Source: Rapana venosa (Eukaryota; Mollusca; Gastropoda; Neogastropoda; Muricidae). Taken from it: a stretch of 64,000 bases of DNA. The DNA is taken from the NCBI GenBank assembly GCA_028751875.1, contig CM054134.1, positions 72,402,606-72,466,605 of the forward strand. The letters are read 5' to 3'. A program made the translations under genes and the position numbers. This document shows positions 1-46,200 of this stretch, piece by piece. A model generated the notes under the pieces. That model was not told the DNA's origin. It saw nothing but the letters and a program-made list of their open reading frames with translations, and did not search any database. Each line of letters starts with the position of its first letter. Position 1 is the stretch's first letter.

Positions 1-2669
1 GTCATATGCTGTGGGAGAAAGAAAACTTCAGAGGAAAGGTATTAAGTGACAGGGGGTTTAGATTTTGTTTTGTTTTGTTTTGTTCTGCTTTAGTTTCATT
101 GTTTATTCTAGTTTCGTTTACAGGTTTGCTTTTAACCATTGTTTGCAGAGCGCTGAAGGCTTGGTATGTTTGCATGTAAATTGTGAGCTCCCATCGCAGA
201 GCCAATCTTTTGTTTTAATGCATAAACATGGTAGGGAACCATTTCTTATAAAGGCCAAAGTCTTGATTGACCAACTCTGTGCTATGTGCTCGCATCTTTC
301 ACTACATCAGCACTTAGAATTGCCCGATAACAAGTGGACAACACTCACCCGTGCACACACACACACACACACTTTCATACATATATTCAAGTACACTCTT
401 ACATACAGAGACTCACACATATACAACAAAGAACATGAATCCATTTCCCATGCAGGTTCCTGTAGACTGAAGTGTGATGTGAAAAAGACTTTTTGTGTAA
501 GCTGGTTCACATCACAGCCTAAAGCTATGTTTTAAGAGCATGAGAGACTGGGATGTGCAATATGTATAGGACTGACTTTTTTGTATTTCTCAGAAGAATG
601 TGGTCTTTATACTCAAAACTTTCATGTGGCAGTATTTGTTTGCTCTGAAAGAAGTATCAAATCAAGCCTGACAACAAACTGGCGGAAGAGGTTTACATAA
701 GCTTTAGAGGCCATTTTCTTCTGTTGCATGGTGTTCAACTTAAAATGGCCTTAACTATATTTTTATTTTCTTGGGTTTTTTTTTCTGTCTTTTACCCCTC
801 TCAATAAAGTATTTTGAATTATTATCAAATCAACCATAAAAATTTAGTCTCAAGTGTACTTCATTTTAAGACTTTTGAAAATTGACTTAACAGCTGTTTT
901 TGTGGAGGGGGGTCACAAAGTACATTAAATAAGAGTATTGTACTGCTCAGGTGTTTGTTGCAGGTGTGATATCAACATTGTAGATAATAGATTGTTCATT
1001 ACTTTACAGGGTGGGGTTAGGTAAGGTGATAAAAGCATGAAAACGTGAGGTAATGTGATATGAAATTTTTGTTTAAGAGGAAATTCCTTTTATGATGATG
1101 CTTGAGCCATATTCACATGTAGTGTGTTTTTAGTATTGGTGCGTTATTTATTGTTGGTAAAGTGTCTATTGGGATTGTTTTAGGATGGTCTTTTTTACTA
1201 GACAGATGATTTGAAAGGATATTTGCATGTACATGCACGCATACAACTCACACACACACATATGCGCGCTTGCGTGCGCGCGCACACACACATACACACA
1301 CACACACATAGAGGTAGTAATAGAATTGTGAAGATCGTTTATGAAGACTTGCATGGTTGAATAAAGGGAATGCAGAGGAAGAAGTATGTTTGAATAGTAA
1401 TTTAAAAAAAAATTTCCATTCCATTGCAAAATAGTAAGAACATTGCATCTGTGAAAAATTGGACACATCCCTGAAACTCTTGCTTTTATCAAAACCCCAT
1501 AGAACTTTCTCTTTCAATCCCTTCCACTCTCTCTCTCAATGTCTCTTGCTCTCTCCATCTCCCTCCATTTTTTTTTTGGGGGGGGGGGGGGGTATTAATA
1601 TCTTTCAATGTTGGTAAGCAAATGTTTTGTTTGTGTGGTTGCAATGTTGAGTTTGGGATAGAGCTATTCCAACTTCAAAGAGTTTTAAATCGACAAACTC
1701 TCTAATGTTTTTGAAATGGTGATACTTAGAAACAAGAAGAGAACTATCATTGACAATTCATCTTCCTTTCTCTTTTCTTTCTTTTTAAAAATTTAACTTA
1801 AATTTTTTTTTTTGGCGTATGTGACAGGTTTTGCCTGCCATCTAGGTAGTCACATTCTGACTTTGGGAATGATGTCTTATCACAACACCAGTGGGCATGT
1901 GTCTTTTAAAAAAAAAAAAATTTTTAAACAAATTTTGTCATCTGTTCCTACTGGTATACAATGGCCTACTCTTCTAAACAGGTGCTAACATCTGCACAAG
2001 ATGTTCTGCATGTGTTTGCACACAGTCACAGGACCTCAGTTTATAGTCTCATCCAAAGTACTTATCTCTTTCATGCGGCATACCTAAGGCTTTGTTAAAC
2101 TCTGTATGTGCGTTCCACAATCCTGTTTCACCTTTTTACAATATGTTTCACATTCAGACAGCCATATCAACACCTCACCTGTCTCTGTCAATGGTAGGAA
2201 CTCAATATAAAGCCACCACAGGTGGCCATCTTTCTCTGTCTGTGCTGAATTTTACAGTCCCATGTAGCCCTCCCAGACCACTGACTTCATTGAAGTTGTT
2301 CATGTAGGATGTAGGTAGTGTACCAACAAAGGAAAAGATGTGAGAAAGAACTTGCAGTGTCTCTGCATTTTACTGTAATGTCTGCATTTCTGTATATTGC
2401 TTATGGATAAGTGGTGCATTCCATACATGTAGTACCGGCTGTTGATAGTCTGCATTTTGTTTTGTGCTTTCTATGGAGAGTCCCTATACTCATTGTCTTC
2501 ACTGCTGTTCACAGGTAGTCATGCGTATTGCTTTTGCGCTGTGTTTTCATAGAAATGTAATGATGTGCAAGATGTTTTTATTCACCTGTTGAATGGTAGA
2601 GGAGAGGTAAAATTATTACAAAATGATTTTTTTTATTTATCAGTATTGCCAACATTTTGTTGTTTTCAG
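1..2669. other. Intronic or upstream DNA, no exon seen
   Basis: AT-rich sequence with short (CA)n tracts (354-372, 1252-1312), a G-run at 1579-1592 and a SINE A fragment at 1925-2070. Since the first visible TMC exon starts in mid-codon, this is presumably intron. I found no exon with TMC-like content. Confidence 0.5.
1925..2070 (-). mobile_element. SINE family A fragment
   Basis: It carries the core of family A in reverse: gtcatctgttcctactgg, then ggcctactcttctaaacagg and ttatagtctcatcc. It lacks the tRNA-like head and the AATA tail. Confidence 0.6.
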
Positions 2670-35040
<32,371 letters not shown>

Positions 35041-35564
35041 GCTGACATCAAAGCCAACTACTGTATTCAGTTTTTTTCCTTGCCTGCATTTTTTGTTGTT
35101 GTTGTTTTTTTATGGTGCCTCATTGGGACTTTTCAGCATTGTCTAAGGTTGTGTGGATATGTTAAAGAAAATGTAAGCTAGTGATGAAGACAGGGAAAGG
35201 AGGAGGATGTATACTGATGTTGTGGAAATGTGGTCAAAGCTGAGGGGAGAAATGGGCATGTTGCATGTAGTCAGAGACAGAAACTTACCTGGGGTGTACA
35301 GTCTCTGATTGTTGACAAGATTTGTCTCCTTGTTGCGACTTTGTTGACAGTATGAGGACAAAAGGCAAGATATTCAGAGTGTGAATGGTCCTTGTGGTCA
35401 GTGGGGCTATGAACAACATGAAGTAAAAGATTAAAAGGTAACAGGTAATGGTCAGTGGTAAAATCTTAAGTCAAGTGTTTTTGAAACGCAAAGAATGTTC
35501 GTCACTTACAGTTTAGTGCATGGCATAAAGGATGGATGGTGTAAAGTGATAGTGGTTATATAGT

Positions 35565-35682
35565 TAGTGGATTGGTGGTCTAGAGGAAACGCGCCTGTCT
35601 AGAAAGCGAAAAGTCTGATGTGTGGTGGTTCGAATCCCGTTTGGGCCCGAAACTTTTTTCCCATCCATTGGTCTGGGCGGTA

Positions 35683-35713
<31 letters not shown>

Positions 35714-35965
35714 CGTGTGTTATTTAAAATTATTCAGTGCACGTAAAAGAACCCACGACAACAAGAGAGTTGTCCCTGGCAAAATTATTAGAAAAAAGCC
35801 ACTCTGATAGGGAAACAAATATAGTTGCAAACCAAAAAAAGAAGAAAAAAAAGGGTGGCACTGCTCTTGTGGCGACACGCTCTCCATGGGGAGAACAGCC
35901 CGAATTTCACGCAGAGAAATCTCGTGACCTAAAGTAGTATAAATAAATTTTAAAAAATAAAATAC
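35565..35965 (+). mobile_element. SINE family C, full length
   Basis: Head ggattggtggtctagaggaa ... ggtggttcgaatcccgtttg with a clear B-box, core gatgagacgataaaccgagg, body caacaagagagttgtccctg, A/T-rich tail. Confidence 0.85.
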
Positions 35966-36129
35966 ACATATATACTCTGGATTATTTTCAGTCTTAGAAC
36001 CCTCATACCTTGCACAGATTTTCCTCTTTTGTTAAAATGACTTTGTGTTTTGTGGAGATGTTCAAGAGACTGCATACCATGTGGGTGACACAAAGAATAT
36101 CATCATGTGATTGATTTTTAATGTGTAAT

Positions 36130-38380
36130 TTTTCTTTTCTTTTTTAGGAAGGGGGGATGTTCTGTGAAACTGCGTGATTAATATTTTTATATCAGTTTCA
36201 TTGAGATTTGTGGTGGCAAGATTCATTTTTCAACCTCAGCAGAAAGAAATGTTTCATGGTGGTAATTCATTCCAGCATTTTGGGACCTTGCACTTGACTT
36301 CAGGATTCTTCTGTGTCAGAAAGATGTGTTCTTGTAAAAAAATGTATTTTGTACTGTGATATGGGATGTATTTTTTTTCTACAAATTTGTAAGGTGTTTA
36401 CTGCTTGTTTATTACAATTTGGTGCATTCCTCCCCCCCCCCTCCTCTTATGGGAAAAACAGGATCTGAAATCCTTGACCATGTTGTGTGTCCAGTTTGCC
36501 CTGACCATGTTAATGTTATGCATGTCTGGAGTTCAGTTGTCCTGCTGGAAAGGAGCTAGGTGATAAAAAAGAAGCTTTGGTGGATGTGTAAACAAGGTAA
36601 TCAGAGTGAGGAATACTGCTGTTGTGTTGAAAAGAACCATTGTCTGATCTTCTTCCATCTGTTGTCGTCCTGTCCCTCTTCCCTGGCTACTTAGTGTGTC
36701 CATTCTGGAATACTCCCTCTCATTGTAAGCCCATCTTTAAAAACAACACACACACAACCAAACAAACATTTCATATAAGCCCAATTCATATCTTCATCGG
36801 TTGTTCTACTTGTGTTGTCCCAGTAGGAAGTGGACTTAGTTGCTGACTAGACATCTGAAGTTTGAACAGATCTTGTGTGACTATTTTTCAGATTGTGTTC
36901 TATTTTGCGTGTATGTTTTTCAAAGATATACGGAAACCTTGTGTACTATGTTATCTTTCAGAGCTTTCTTTTTTATTGGTGTTTTTTGTAAAGGTACCAT
37001 ACAGGTCTCGAGTGACCAAGTATCTTTGCACATCTGGAGGGGCTTACAGATCTTGTATGGAGAAAAATGTGCACTAACACTCAATTATACATTTGTATCA
37101 TTGCACTATCTGTAAACTTCTGATAGAAGCACTTTACTGTAGATTGTAACATGCATCAGATCAGTATAGCCAATTTTGTGTGTGTACGTTTTTGACATGA
37201 TTTACAAAATGATATTCAGTTTGAAAATTCCTTGTTCTGTTATCACTTGCAGATATCCTGTGTTACAGATATTGGAAAATAATATATTTAGTGCACCTTC
37301 AACTCTTTCATGTATTTTTTGTTCAGTCCTTGTATGTTGCTTAATTAAACTATTACTACTTAAACTACCATATGGTTGTGAAACTTTGCAAACTTTGGGG
37401 GGAGGGGGGGGGATCCAGACTTGTTTGTTTATATGTTGTTAATCTGATGGAAAACATTCATTCTGCATTGTTGTTTGTTTAGTAGGATTTAAATCCACAC
37501 CACCTCCACCCCCTCCCCACCCCCAAAGTTGTCTGTGCAATCAAAGGATTTTCTTTCACTGATGTGTCTAATAGCTGTTGTCTTTTGTTTTTAAGCTGAA
37601 GCATTCTGGACTCAAATGAAATTGAAATATGCGTCATACTGCAAGAAAACATCTTAAAATCAACCATTGGTACATTGCATTTTAAATCAACCAATATGGC
37701 TGAATGCTTTTTTTTGTCTTGAGCATTTTGTTTGTGTATGCACCATAGCATGTGATGGAAAAACAGGTTGTATATAATGTTTATGCTGAAATTTGTAAAT
37801 ACCCGTACACATAGTATTCATATGTATTATTATACTGCTGATCTGCCTATCTTATCTTCAAGCTATGTCTTCATGTACGATGTGCTTAGATGAATGCTCA
37901 GAAAAAACACACTGGCTGTGAAAATCATTTCTATCCATTCCTAGTTATTGCAGGCATGGAAATAAGTTTTGCATGCAGTATAATGTAAGGGGAAACAACA
38001 ACATTTCACATAAGAGAAGAAGAAGACTTCACCGAGACTCTTATAATAGAAAAAGCAAACAGAAATAGAAAAAGCAAACAGAAATAGAAAAAGCAAACAG
38101 AAATAGAAAAAGCAAATAGAAATAGAAAAAGCAAGTAGAGGGGAAAATGTCTGGCTGGCTCTTACCACTTCTCAGGGTAAGTGACTCTAGCAGAAGTGAA
38201 AGCAGTGCAATAATGTGGTCATGTGTACCACTTACAGAAGCCAGAATTGGATGCAAAGAAATTTAGCGTGTCAAGAAAGTAACTTGATTGCACTACAGTT
38301 GTCAAGTGAAAAATATCCATATAAAAATAAGACAAGCATCGTTTGTTAGTAATTTGAATGATTAAAGGTGTTTTGATATC
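36130..38380. other. AT-rich non-coding stretch
   Basis: No repeat family or exon recognised apart from a 19-bp array at 38048-38133. It is compatible with TMC 3' UTR sequence. Short mono-runs (C at 36433, G at 37398) occur. Confidence 0.4.
38048..38133 (+). repeat. 19-bp tandem array, about 5 copies
   Basis: The unit agaaatagaaaaagcaaac is repeated head to tail. All frames are open on the minus strand (FYFCLLFLFLFAFSISVC), an artefact. Confidence 0.9.
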
Positions 38381-38429
38381 AGACTTGCTTCCTCATTGAG
38401 GTGGGATTTGTCTCTAATGTAAGAAGGAA

Positions 38430-38815
38430 GGTGGCAGGATGGTTTAGACATTCACCTGCCTAACAAGTAAACCATGAAGTTCTGGGTTCGATTCCCAGCC
38501 TTACCCTCTCTTCCCAATTTAATGAGAAAATCAAACTGAATGTCAATCTTTTGAAGGTGACTGTAAACCAGTCGTACCCATGTGCTTACAGACTTGTGCA
38601 CATCAAAAGAACCCACGACAGCTGAAAAGTGGAAAAGCAGGGAGGTACCTCCCCAACTGTCCTGGCAAAATTGTTAGGTTCAATTCCCAACTGTATGCCT
38701 GGAGTCAGAGTGTAGCTACCTTAATGGTGGGGGTGGTGGAAAATGATCGCATATGCAAAATGTCACCATTGGTGAACCTTGGAGCTCTAGCTGAGGAACA
38801 AAAGAGAGAAAAAGC
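38430..38815 (+). mobile_element. SINE family B, full length
   Basis: Head ggtggcaggatggtttagac ... tctgggttcgattcccagcc (B-box visible), body aggtacctccccaactgtcc, tail caccattggtgaaccttgga, gctctagctgaggaac. Confidence 0.85.
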
Positions 38816-39164
38816 CTCTAATGTATTCATTGATTATTCAGTGCTGTTGGAAGAACTTTAACAGTGCTAAAATGTTGACAGCTGTGGTTTATACTTTCTG
38901 TGATGAACCGTTTCTGCACAGCATTTCCAAGTGTTCAGCATGTTAAGAAAATTATCTTCTTGCCTTACCGTGTTACTGAAAGCAAATTCAGAATCTTTCA
39001 TTTCTGTTACCCCAGTTAAGGATTTTGGAGACTGTACAAAATAATCAAGGGGAAAGAACCCCACCACCACCAGCTGAAACTGGCATGCTGCCCCAGACCA
39101 AAAGCTGTATCAGTTTTTTGTGTGCAAGCTAATTACCAAAGCCTGTATTGAAATGTTGTTAGGC

Positions 39165-39930
39165 TTCTTCTTCTTCTTTATTGCCGTCAAACACTCAAAC
39201 AGCAACTTTTGTTGTCTGTCATATGAGCGAAAATGCATTGTTTTGCCGTTAACCTTGTTCCTATGAGTAACCCGCTTCCCTCCATATCATCCACTACTGG
39301 GTTACGGTAGCATATGAATGTGCACAGTGAACGTGTACTGGGAAAGAGGGCTTCTCTTCCTTAATGTAGGGATAGTGTTAATTAAGTGCCTGACAAGTCG
39401 GGCTCAGTGCATCCAATTTGAGTGTGGGACAGAATTGCTCTTTCAAGTCTTTCTGGAGGACAGGCAGGAAAATAAACCAAAAAGGCAGAAAATAGACAAG
39501 GAGGAGGTGACAGGAAGAAAAGGAACAAGGCAGAAACAAACAGAAGGATAGAGAAGAGGGAATTCCTCGCACAGAATTTCCAGAAGGTGGGGATGCTATT
39601 TATCCTGACAGGCCCCCCAGCATCTCCACAGGGGTGTTAGGCTTTAAAATGTTATGTTGAGATTGTCAGCCATCACAAACTCTTAGCATAACAACATGAA
39701 CTCTCCTTTAAAGAAGTAAAGCATCCTCGGATGTTAGAGTATGGACGCCTGTGTGGTGATGTTCTTGAAAACCGCCGTAGACACAAAACTTCTCATCCAG
39801 AGTGTACTCTGACCTAACAGAGATCCCCAGGTGAAATGAATGGGGTCTAGGGAGCATATTCTGGGTGACATCCCCTCCCTTTTCCCCCCACCAGGGTGTT
39901 AGGCTGGGGAACAGCCAACAACAGCAACCT
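39165..39930 (-). repeat. Dispersed repeat family E, longest copy
   Basis: Begins with a TTC run (a GAA tail on the minus strand), then gtcaaacactcaaacagc, gacaagtcgggctcag, aaggcagaaacaaac, ctgacaggccccccagcat and gtgttaggctggggaacagc. About 760 bp; no long ORF. Confidence 0.75.
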
Positions 39931-40349
39931 GGCATGCAACAGTCCATCACAGTATCATGTAACTGAAGACTGAAAAGTCCGTTTCCTGCAGCATTTTATG
40001 ATCACTCTCACCAGTTATCAACTTCACCTACTGCCTGGCTGGGAAGATTTAGCAACAAACATGATTATGGCATTCCCTTCCCACCTCCCACCAAAAAAAA
40101 TTATCTGTGAGAAATTAAAGCTGTTTGGACTTGATAGCTAATGAGAACTTCACCGCTCTGTGGGACTTCAGTTATTCAGTTGTTGTTTTTTTTGACTGTT
40201 CACAGCTGTGTATCTAAATGGCACATCCTTTTAATCTGAAATAAATCATGTGTAATTGTATGAAAAGTGCACTGATGTTGTACAGTTTTTTTTGGGGGGA
40301 GTGGAGTGGGTGGGGGGGTTCTTGTTATTGTTTCACGCAAATATGTGAT

Positions 40350-43106
40350 TTATTGAAAAGCAGTTTGATGTAAACAGTATTCCGGAAATTAAATGATCTT
40401 TTGCTGTACTTTTGTGTCGTGATTGTCTTGTCTACATGTTCGTTTCTCTGTCTATTTTTCCTTTCCTGGAGTGTATGTGTGTGTGTGATGTGTGTGTGTG
40501 TGTGTGTGATGTGTGTGTGTGTATGTGTATGTGTTGTGTCTGATAAACCCAAAGAAAAACAGCAAGTCAAGCAGACAAGTTCATACACACACGCATGAAA
40601 TACTTTTTATGTTATATTTTCAACTACTCATTCTATGGAATTATTAAGCAAATTTAAAGCATATTCATTGTCATCCTTTGCTCCCAACAACATTTTACAA
40701 GTAACAATATACATCTTTTAAAAATATTTATCACAGACATTTATCTGATTACTAAATTAACCACAATAGAAATAAAACAAAGCATGTTCAAAATGTCACA
40801 AAATGAGATTGGGGTTCATAGATAAAAATTGGTGAATATCTTTTTAGTGCAGTGCCCCACAAGAGTTAAGGGAGAAGACAAAATTATTGGGGGGAAAAAA
40901 AGGAAAGAAACAGGAGACCAAATTACCAAAGTTGGACTAAACACTTTCAACCACAGCCAAAAGATATCACCACAGTGGAGAGCTGCTGTGAACACGATAA
41001 ATGAGGAAAACAAACATGAGTCCCTGACAAAAAGGAAATTCCAAATGTAACATGAACTGGATATAATAATTTCTGACATAATATTTAAGCTATCCATATA
41101 TACAATCTAAAACAGCAAATCGTGAAACTGACCAGTTCACATTAAGGCACACACAGACACATACACACGCAGACAAGTCCATTTTCAATCCATTTGTCAC
41201 TGGGCTAGACATATATTCATTTGTTCATCATTTTAAAAGTTTAAAACACAAGTCGTTGTTAAAAACAAATTTGCCTGTTTAAGTTTAAAGCAAACTGTTC
41301 ACATGTAGGACTTGCTTTTCCCCCCCTATGTTACATAATAAAGTTCTAGTACTTTGTCCTATGGTTTATATACAAATACTTTGACCATCAATATGGTCAG
41401 GATGCTTTTCCAGAGTCCCTGTAGAAAGCAGTAGTGGATATAATCTCTCACGGATGTTTTAATGGAAACTTAACACAGTTCTTTTATACGGTAAAGCAAT
41501 ATGCAGCACAGAAACAGCACAAGAGAAGTCTTGTGAGCAGCATACAGCTTACAGTGGTTTCTCTGTATCACCCAATAGTCAATGCAAATGTTTCACCATC
41601 ACAAAAACTATAAATGTGATCCCTGAAGTTATGTAAGCATTAGACTTGATCCCCTTGCAGTTAAAAACAAGATAGGAATAAAGATTTATGCGTAGTCAAG
41701 TACATACATGAACTGTAAATGAGACACAGACCTAAATGATTTTCAGAATCATTTAAAAAAAATAAAGACAACCTCGACGCTAATATCAAATTCTGAATGG
41801 TGTTCTCATAACATGATGATAGTTAACAGTGTAAATGGGAAGTGAATTGGTAAAGGAATGATGATGAAGACATGTCATCTTTCTTGGCACAGACACAGCC
41901 AGATTCTCATCAGATCCTTACAAGCTTACATGAGAAAAGAGAGCAATGAGTAGCGAGGATTATATATCTATTGTCATACTGGCTCCTCTAAAATTGATGT
42001 ACCTTGCAGTGCAGAGGTATCGAAACAGAGAAAACTCCAAACAGTAGATATCTTAACTCTTGATGTGAATGCTGCTTTTCCTCATCCTACAACGATTAAA
42101 CACAAAACAGTTTTCCTAACAACTGAAAACAAGTTTCCCAACCTTATCATTCAAACAAACACAGATTCTAAAGTACATATGTGGCCTTGTTGCTTGATTC
42201 TGCAAACTTTTAAATTTATTGTGATCCTTTTCCCCCCTGCAGTATGGGTGGAGGTGGCTTATTGTCCATATTGTCTGGTATAGGTTCCTGTGTTCATTTA
42301 TTTCATGTAACAAAACAAATTCTGGTAGACTAGGAACATCTGTCTGGATACAGAAGTAAAAAACCAAACAAACAAACCCAAGACAGACTCCGTAGCATTT
42401 ACCGAACAACAGATGTGTCACAGGAGACAAAGAGCACGAGTTGACAAAACCACCAGACAGGAGCCCTAGCCAGCACCTTCCTGGAGAACAAGTCACCTGA
42501 GGAGTCCCAATGCTTGTGAACGTTGCCCACAAGTGTCCCTGTGCAGATGCCTCTACTTCATTCTCCTGGCTGTTTAGTACACTTACCCTCTTACCGAACA
42601 TTTCCCATCTCCATCACAGTTTTATACCAAAATCAACAGTATCAATCAAAATATCATTCAGAATTAAGACAAACAAACACACAGCACATTTACATCTGTA
42701 CAAGAGAAAATTTCTACAATATGTCATTCGCAGATTTGTCACAAGAGCATGCAAGTTGGACGAGAAATAAAAGAAGGAATTATCACAACACCTCTGAGAT
42801 CAACATACATACAATAAAAATAAATGTTCTTGAGTTTATACAGAATACAACAATAACATCAACAGACAGTCCTAGCATATCTGAGATTGGTCATCAAGTG
42901 TAATCAGCAGGCAAACACCAACAATAAATAAGCATAATAATGTGACAAGGAAAAAAGCTAAATGGGCTTAGTACAAAATTACATTGACACATATTTATCA
43001 TTGTCAAAAGAGTACTATACAGTTTGGGGGTATATTAGATAAGGACACATTTGAGCTAGCACTAAGAGGATGGAGGGGAGGGGGGAGCAGGGAAGGAGGG
43101 TGTGAT
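40350..43106 (-). other. Probable 3' UTR of the PLAT-ankyrin gene
   Basis: About 2.7 kb of AT-rich, mostly non-repetitive sequence after the minus-strand stop, with no supported exon. Minus-strand AATAAA motifs (TTTATT on +) occur, for example near 40349. A short TG tract lies at 40475-40535. The transcript would end close to the candidate TMC polyadenylation site at 40239, so the genes are convergent. Confidence 0.35.
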
Positions 43107-43205
43107 TCAGGCTTCGCTCTCCCAGTCTTGTCGAATACTGTCGAGGAAGGACACCCCTTGTGCATCCATGCGCTGCTGCTGTTCATCATATACTTGGCGT
43201 TTCTC
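43107..43205 (-). CDS. PLAT-ankyrin gene exon 15 (C-terminus and stop)
   Basis: The acceptor tgtgtgcag is followed by EKRQVYDEQQQRMDAQGVSF, then LDSIRQDWESEA and the stop codon at 43109-43107. The Gln/Glu/Arg-rich stretch is helical and coiled-coil-like. This frame is preferred to the overlapping minus frame, which has no charged pattern and runs into a C-rich tract. Confidence 0.85.
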   Translation of the reverse strand, partial: EKRQVYDEQQQRMDAQGVSFLDSIRQDWESEA

Positions 43206-46200
43206 CTGCACACACACGCATGATCAGCTATTTGTTCATTTTAACTTATTTATTATGTGTGGCAGTTAAACACATTGTTCTATCAACCTGAAATAGTACC
43301 AAACTATTGCAATCTTTTTAGAATGAGGTTTATTATATACACAATACTGAAAATTCTTAGGAAACAAGAGGTAGGACAAATGTTGAGAAAACCAGGTTGC
43401 CAATACAAATATAATTCATGTCTCACGAGTCATCATGCTCTGGAATCTGTTACAACTAGTAATGCAAACGTTTCAGTTCTTGTCTGAGCATAAACTTGTA
43501 AAAGATGTAGGAATTTATCTAAAAGAAATCAACTAGTTTATCTGCACTCTTTTTTTAATTTTAAACATAACCTCAGACAGCAAATGACAAAATCACACAA
43601 CCATCTTTGAGGCTAGCATTTGATTACATATCACTTCATAATTTCTTCTATAAAGACAATCGCCAAGTTCATAGTTTAAGGGGCACAACAGCAAAACTGT
43701 AGTGCAAAAGCTATTGTGAGATAGTCTTGTGAAATACAGTGACCATACTTATGATGATGCCTTTAAATACTATTCAGAAAATGACTGTCCGAATGATGTT
43801 ATGGCTGAAGTCTAGCATTTTGTATTTTTCTAATCTTATCGGTATATGTGTGTGCTTGCATAAATACTCTCTCTCATACGCACACACACATATGCCATTA
43901 AAAATGCAAATAAAGGAAAAAAAGTATGTATGTAAGCCAAACATATCTTAAGCCAAACATGTTTTGCATTTCTGTTCCCCCATTTCCCCTAAAAAACCCA
44001 CCTCTAACCCATCTAAACAAGAACAAAAAGAAAAGGACAACAAAAAATTGTGTGGAAAAAAGCATTCTTAAAAACAAACAAACTATGATTATGTTTATGA
44101 TCCAGATAGGTCTATTTGTAACAAGCTGTCTAGCAGGCTACATATCAGTTCTAAACACCAAGTTAACAACCAAACAATTTCCATACAAAGCAAAAAAACC
44201 GGAAAAGTGGATTGCACATAAACAAATGATCCAGCCCCTAAAAGAACTTGCACACACAACAACACACTAAAGCAATCCTACAAATGGACAACCAGCATTA
44301 AAGGCAGTAATGTTCTATAACAAGAAGCTGTAGCTCACACACCTGGCAACACATGAGTGTATAATGATAACTAAGGAAGATTTTTTTAAAACACTAATTT
44401 GTCCAAGCAACAACAGCCACTTCTTCCAGATTTGTCAGTTGAGGCTTTAATAATAATAATAATAATATATGGAATTTATATAGCGCTGAATCTTGTAAAA
44501 AACAAACAAATCGAAGCGCTTTCCTATTTTTCTTCCACATGCTGGATTTTGTATGTGATCCAGTGTGTTGACTTTCTTTTTAAATGTACCAAACATTTTG
44601 CATTATTACATACCCAGTCATCAATACAAGTTATGAAGTCAGAACATGTTTCTTTGTGAACCAGATGACCAGAAGGGAAGGGAGTGCATGTAAAAAAAAA
44701 ATCCCCCATAAAACTATTACTAAAATCCTCTAAAATAAAGCACCCCCACCCTCTAAAATACTGCATAAAGCAAGTAAGCAATCTTATTTTATAACTGTAT
44801 TAAAAACACCAACAACAAAAAAACAAACAAAACAACCAAAAACAAAAAAGCCAACAAAGAAAACCATCCAAAATAAAAACCAAACACCCCCCTCCCCCAA
44901 AAAACAACAACAACAACAAACAAACAAGTAAAAAGCCATCCAGCAGTCTTGTGGTCAATCTCAGCCACTGCGGGCTCCACTACGCAGTGGTTTTTAGTGA
45001 CCTAAATCACAGAAGTAAAGCGAAAACAACACGGGACGTGCTAAAGAGGACAACACCAAAACACACACAACAGCAAAATATACAGCACCAGGGGGCAGGC
45101 TACCTTAGTCCAAGGATTTGTGGCGATGAACATCAGTTCTGCAAATGTAATGTTTAAAATAATGTGTACTGCTCGCTACAAATACAGCTTGAAATGATAG
45201 GATCTCACTTCTAGAATTTAAAAAAAAACTGACTCTTAAAAAAACCAACTTTATTTTAAAAAAAAAGACTTTTGTGAACATAATTTCCTGATCAACGGCC
45301 AATAGAGGCTTACTCTACACATCAACAGTGACATAATCTATACACAAAACTTAAAACTTCACAGGCCGGTCAATAGTAGTATTGAACATATTTTCTAGTA
45401 TGATTTTTCAAAAATCCCACCTATTTCATACCATTTTGAGTTGACTTATGACAAAAGGACAGAAACAAGAAAAGAAACGATACAACAGAGAGTGTTAAGA
45501 ATCACGGATGATTACCCGCAGTTCCCGCTCCTCTCTCTCTTTGGCTCTGCGTCTGTCAGTGGTGCTGGAACTGCCTGTCTGCACTTGGTCAGAACCCAGG
45601 CTGGTCTGTGGACAGGGTCAATCACAGGATGGTCACATCTGATGTTTAGCAGCTCTTGCACACAAACACACATATGTATGCATGCACGCATGCACACGCA
45701 AACACTCACTCACACACACATATACACGCACACACACACTCTCTCTCACATGCACACACATGTGCGTGCGCAACCTCCCCCTATCCCCACCCCACACATA
45801 CTTGCACACACCCACATTCAAAAACACATTCATCTTATCTGCTTTGAGAAAAACTAATAAAGTAAAATACAGAGGCGGAAGGGGGGGGGGGCGAAGGGGG
45901 AGAAAACCAACTTCAATTTTGTAAACCTGACCTCACGTTGACTGCTTTGTACAAAGATACCAGTGGAAAGAAGCGACTGGAAGTCATACCCTGGTGATAC
46001 ATAAAAACAAGTCTTGTTCAGTAGTGGCAAACTTTCAAGTATCTTTCAACAGTGACCACCTCCAACAAACGGTTTCATTACTGACAAACTTTCTACTATC
46101 AGTGGATTGGTGGTCTGGTGGTAACACACTTGCCTAGAAAGCAAAAAGTCTGGGTTCGAAGTCTGTGACAGTTTGATCCTTGTTTGTGCTGAAAACTTCT

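Larger units (their letters stand above)
35041..40260 (+). other. Probable TMC 3' region / 3' UTR
   Basis: AT-rich DNA without convincing coding potential after the candidate stop codon. It contains inserted repeats (a family C SINE at 35565-35965, a family B SINE at 38430-38815, a family E repeat at 39165-39930). A canonical AATAAA at 40239-40245 is a plausible polyadenylation signal. How far the transcript extends is inference. Confidence 0.35.
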
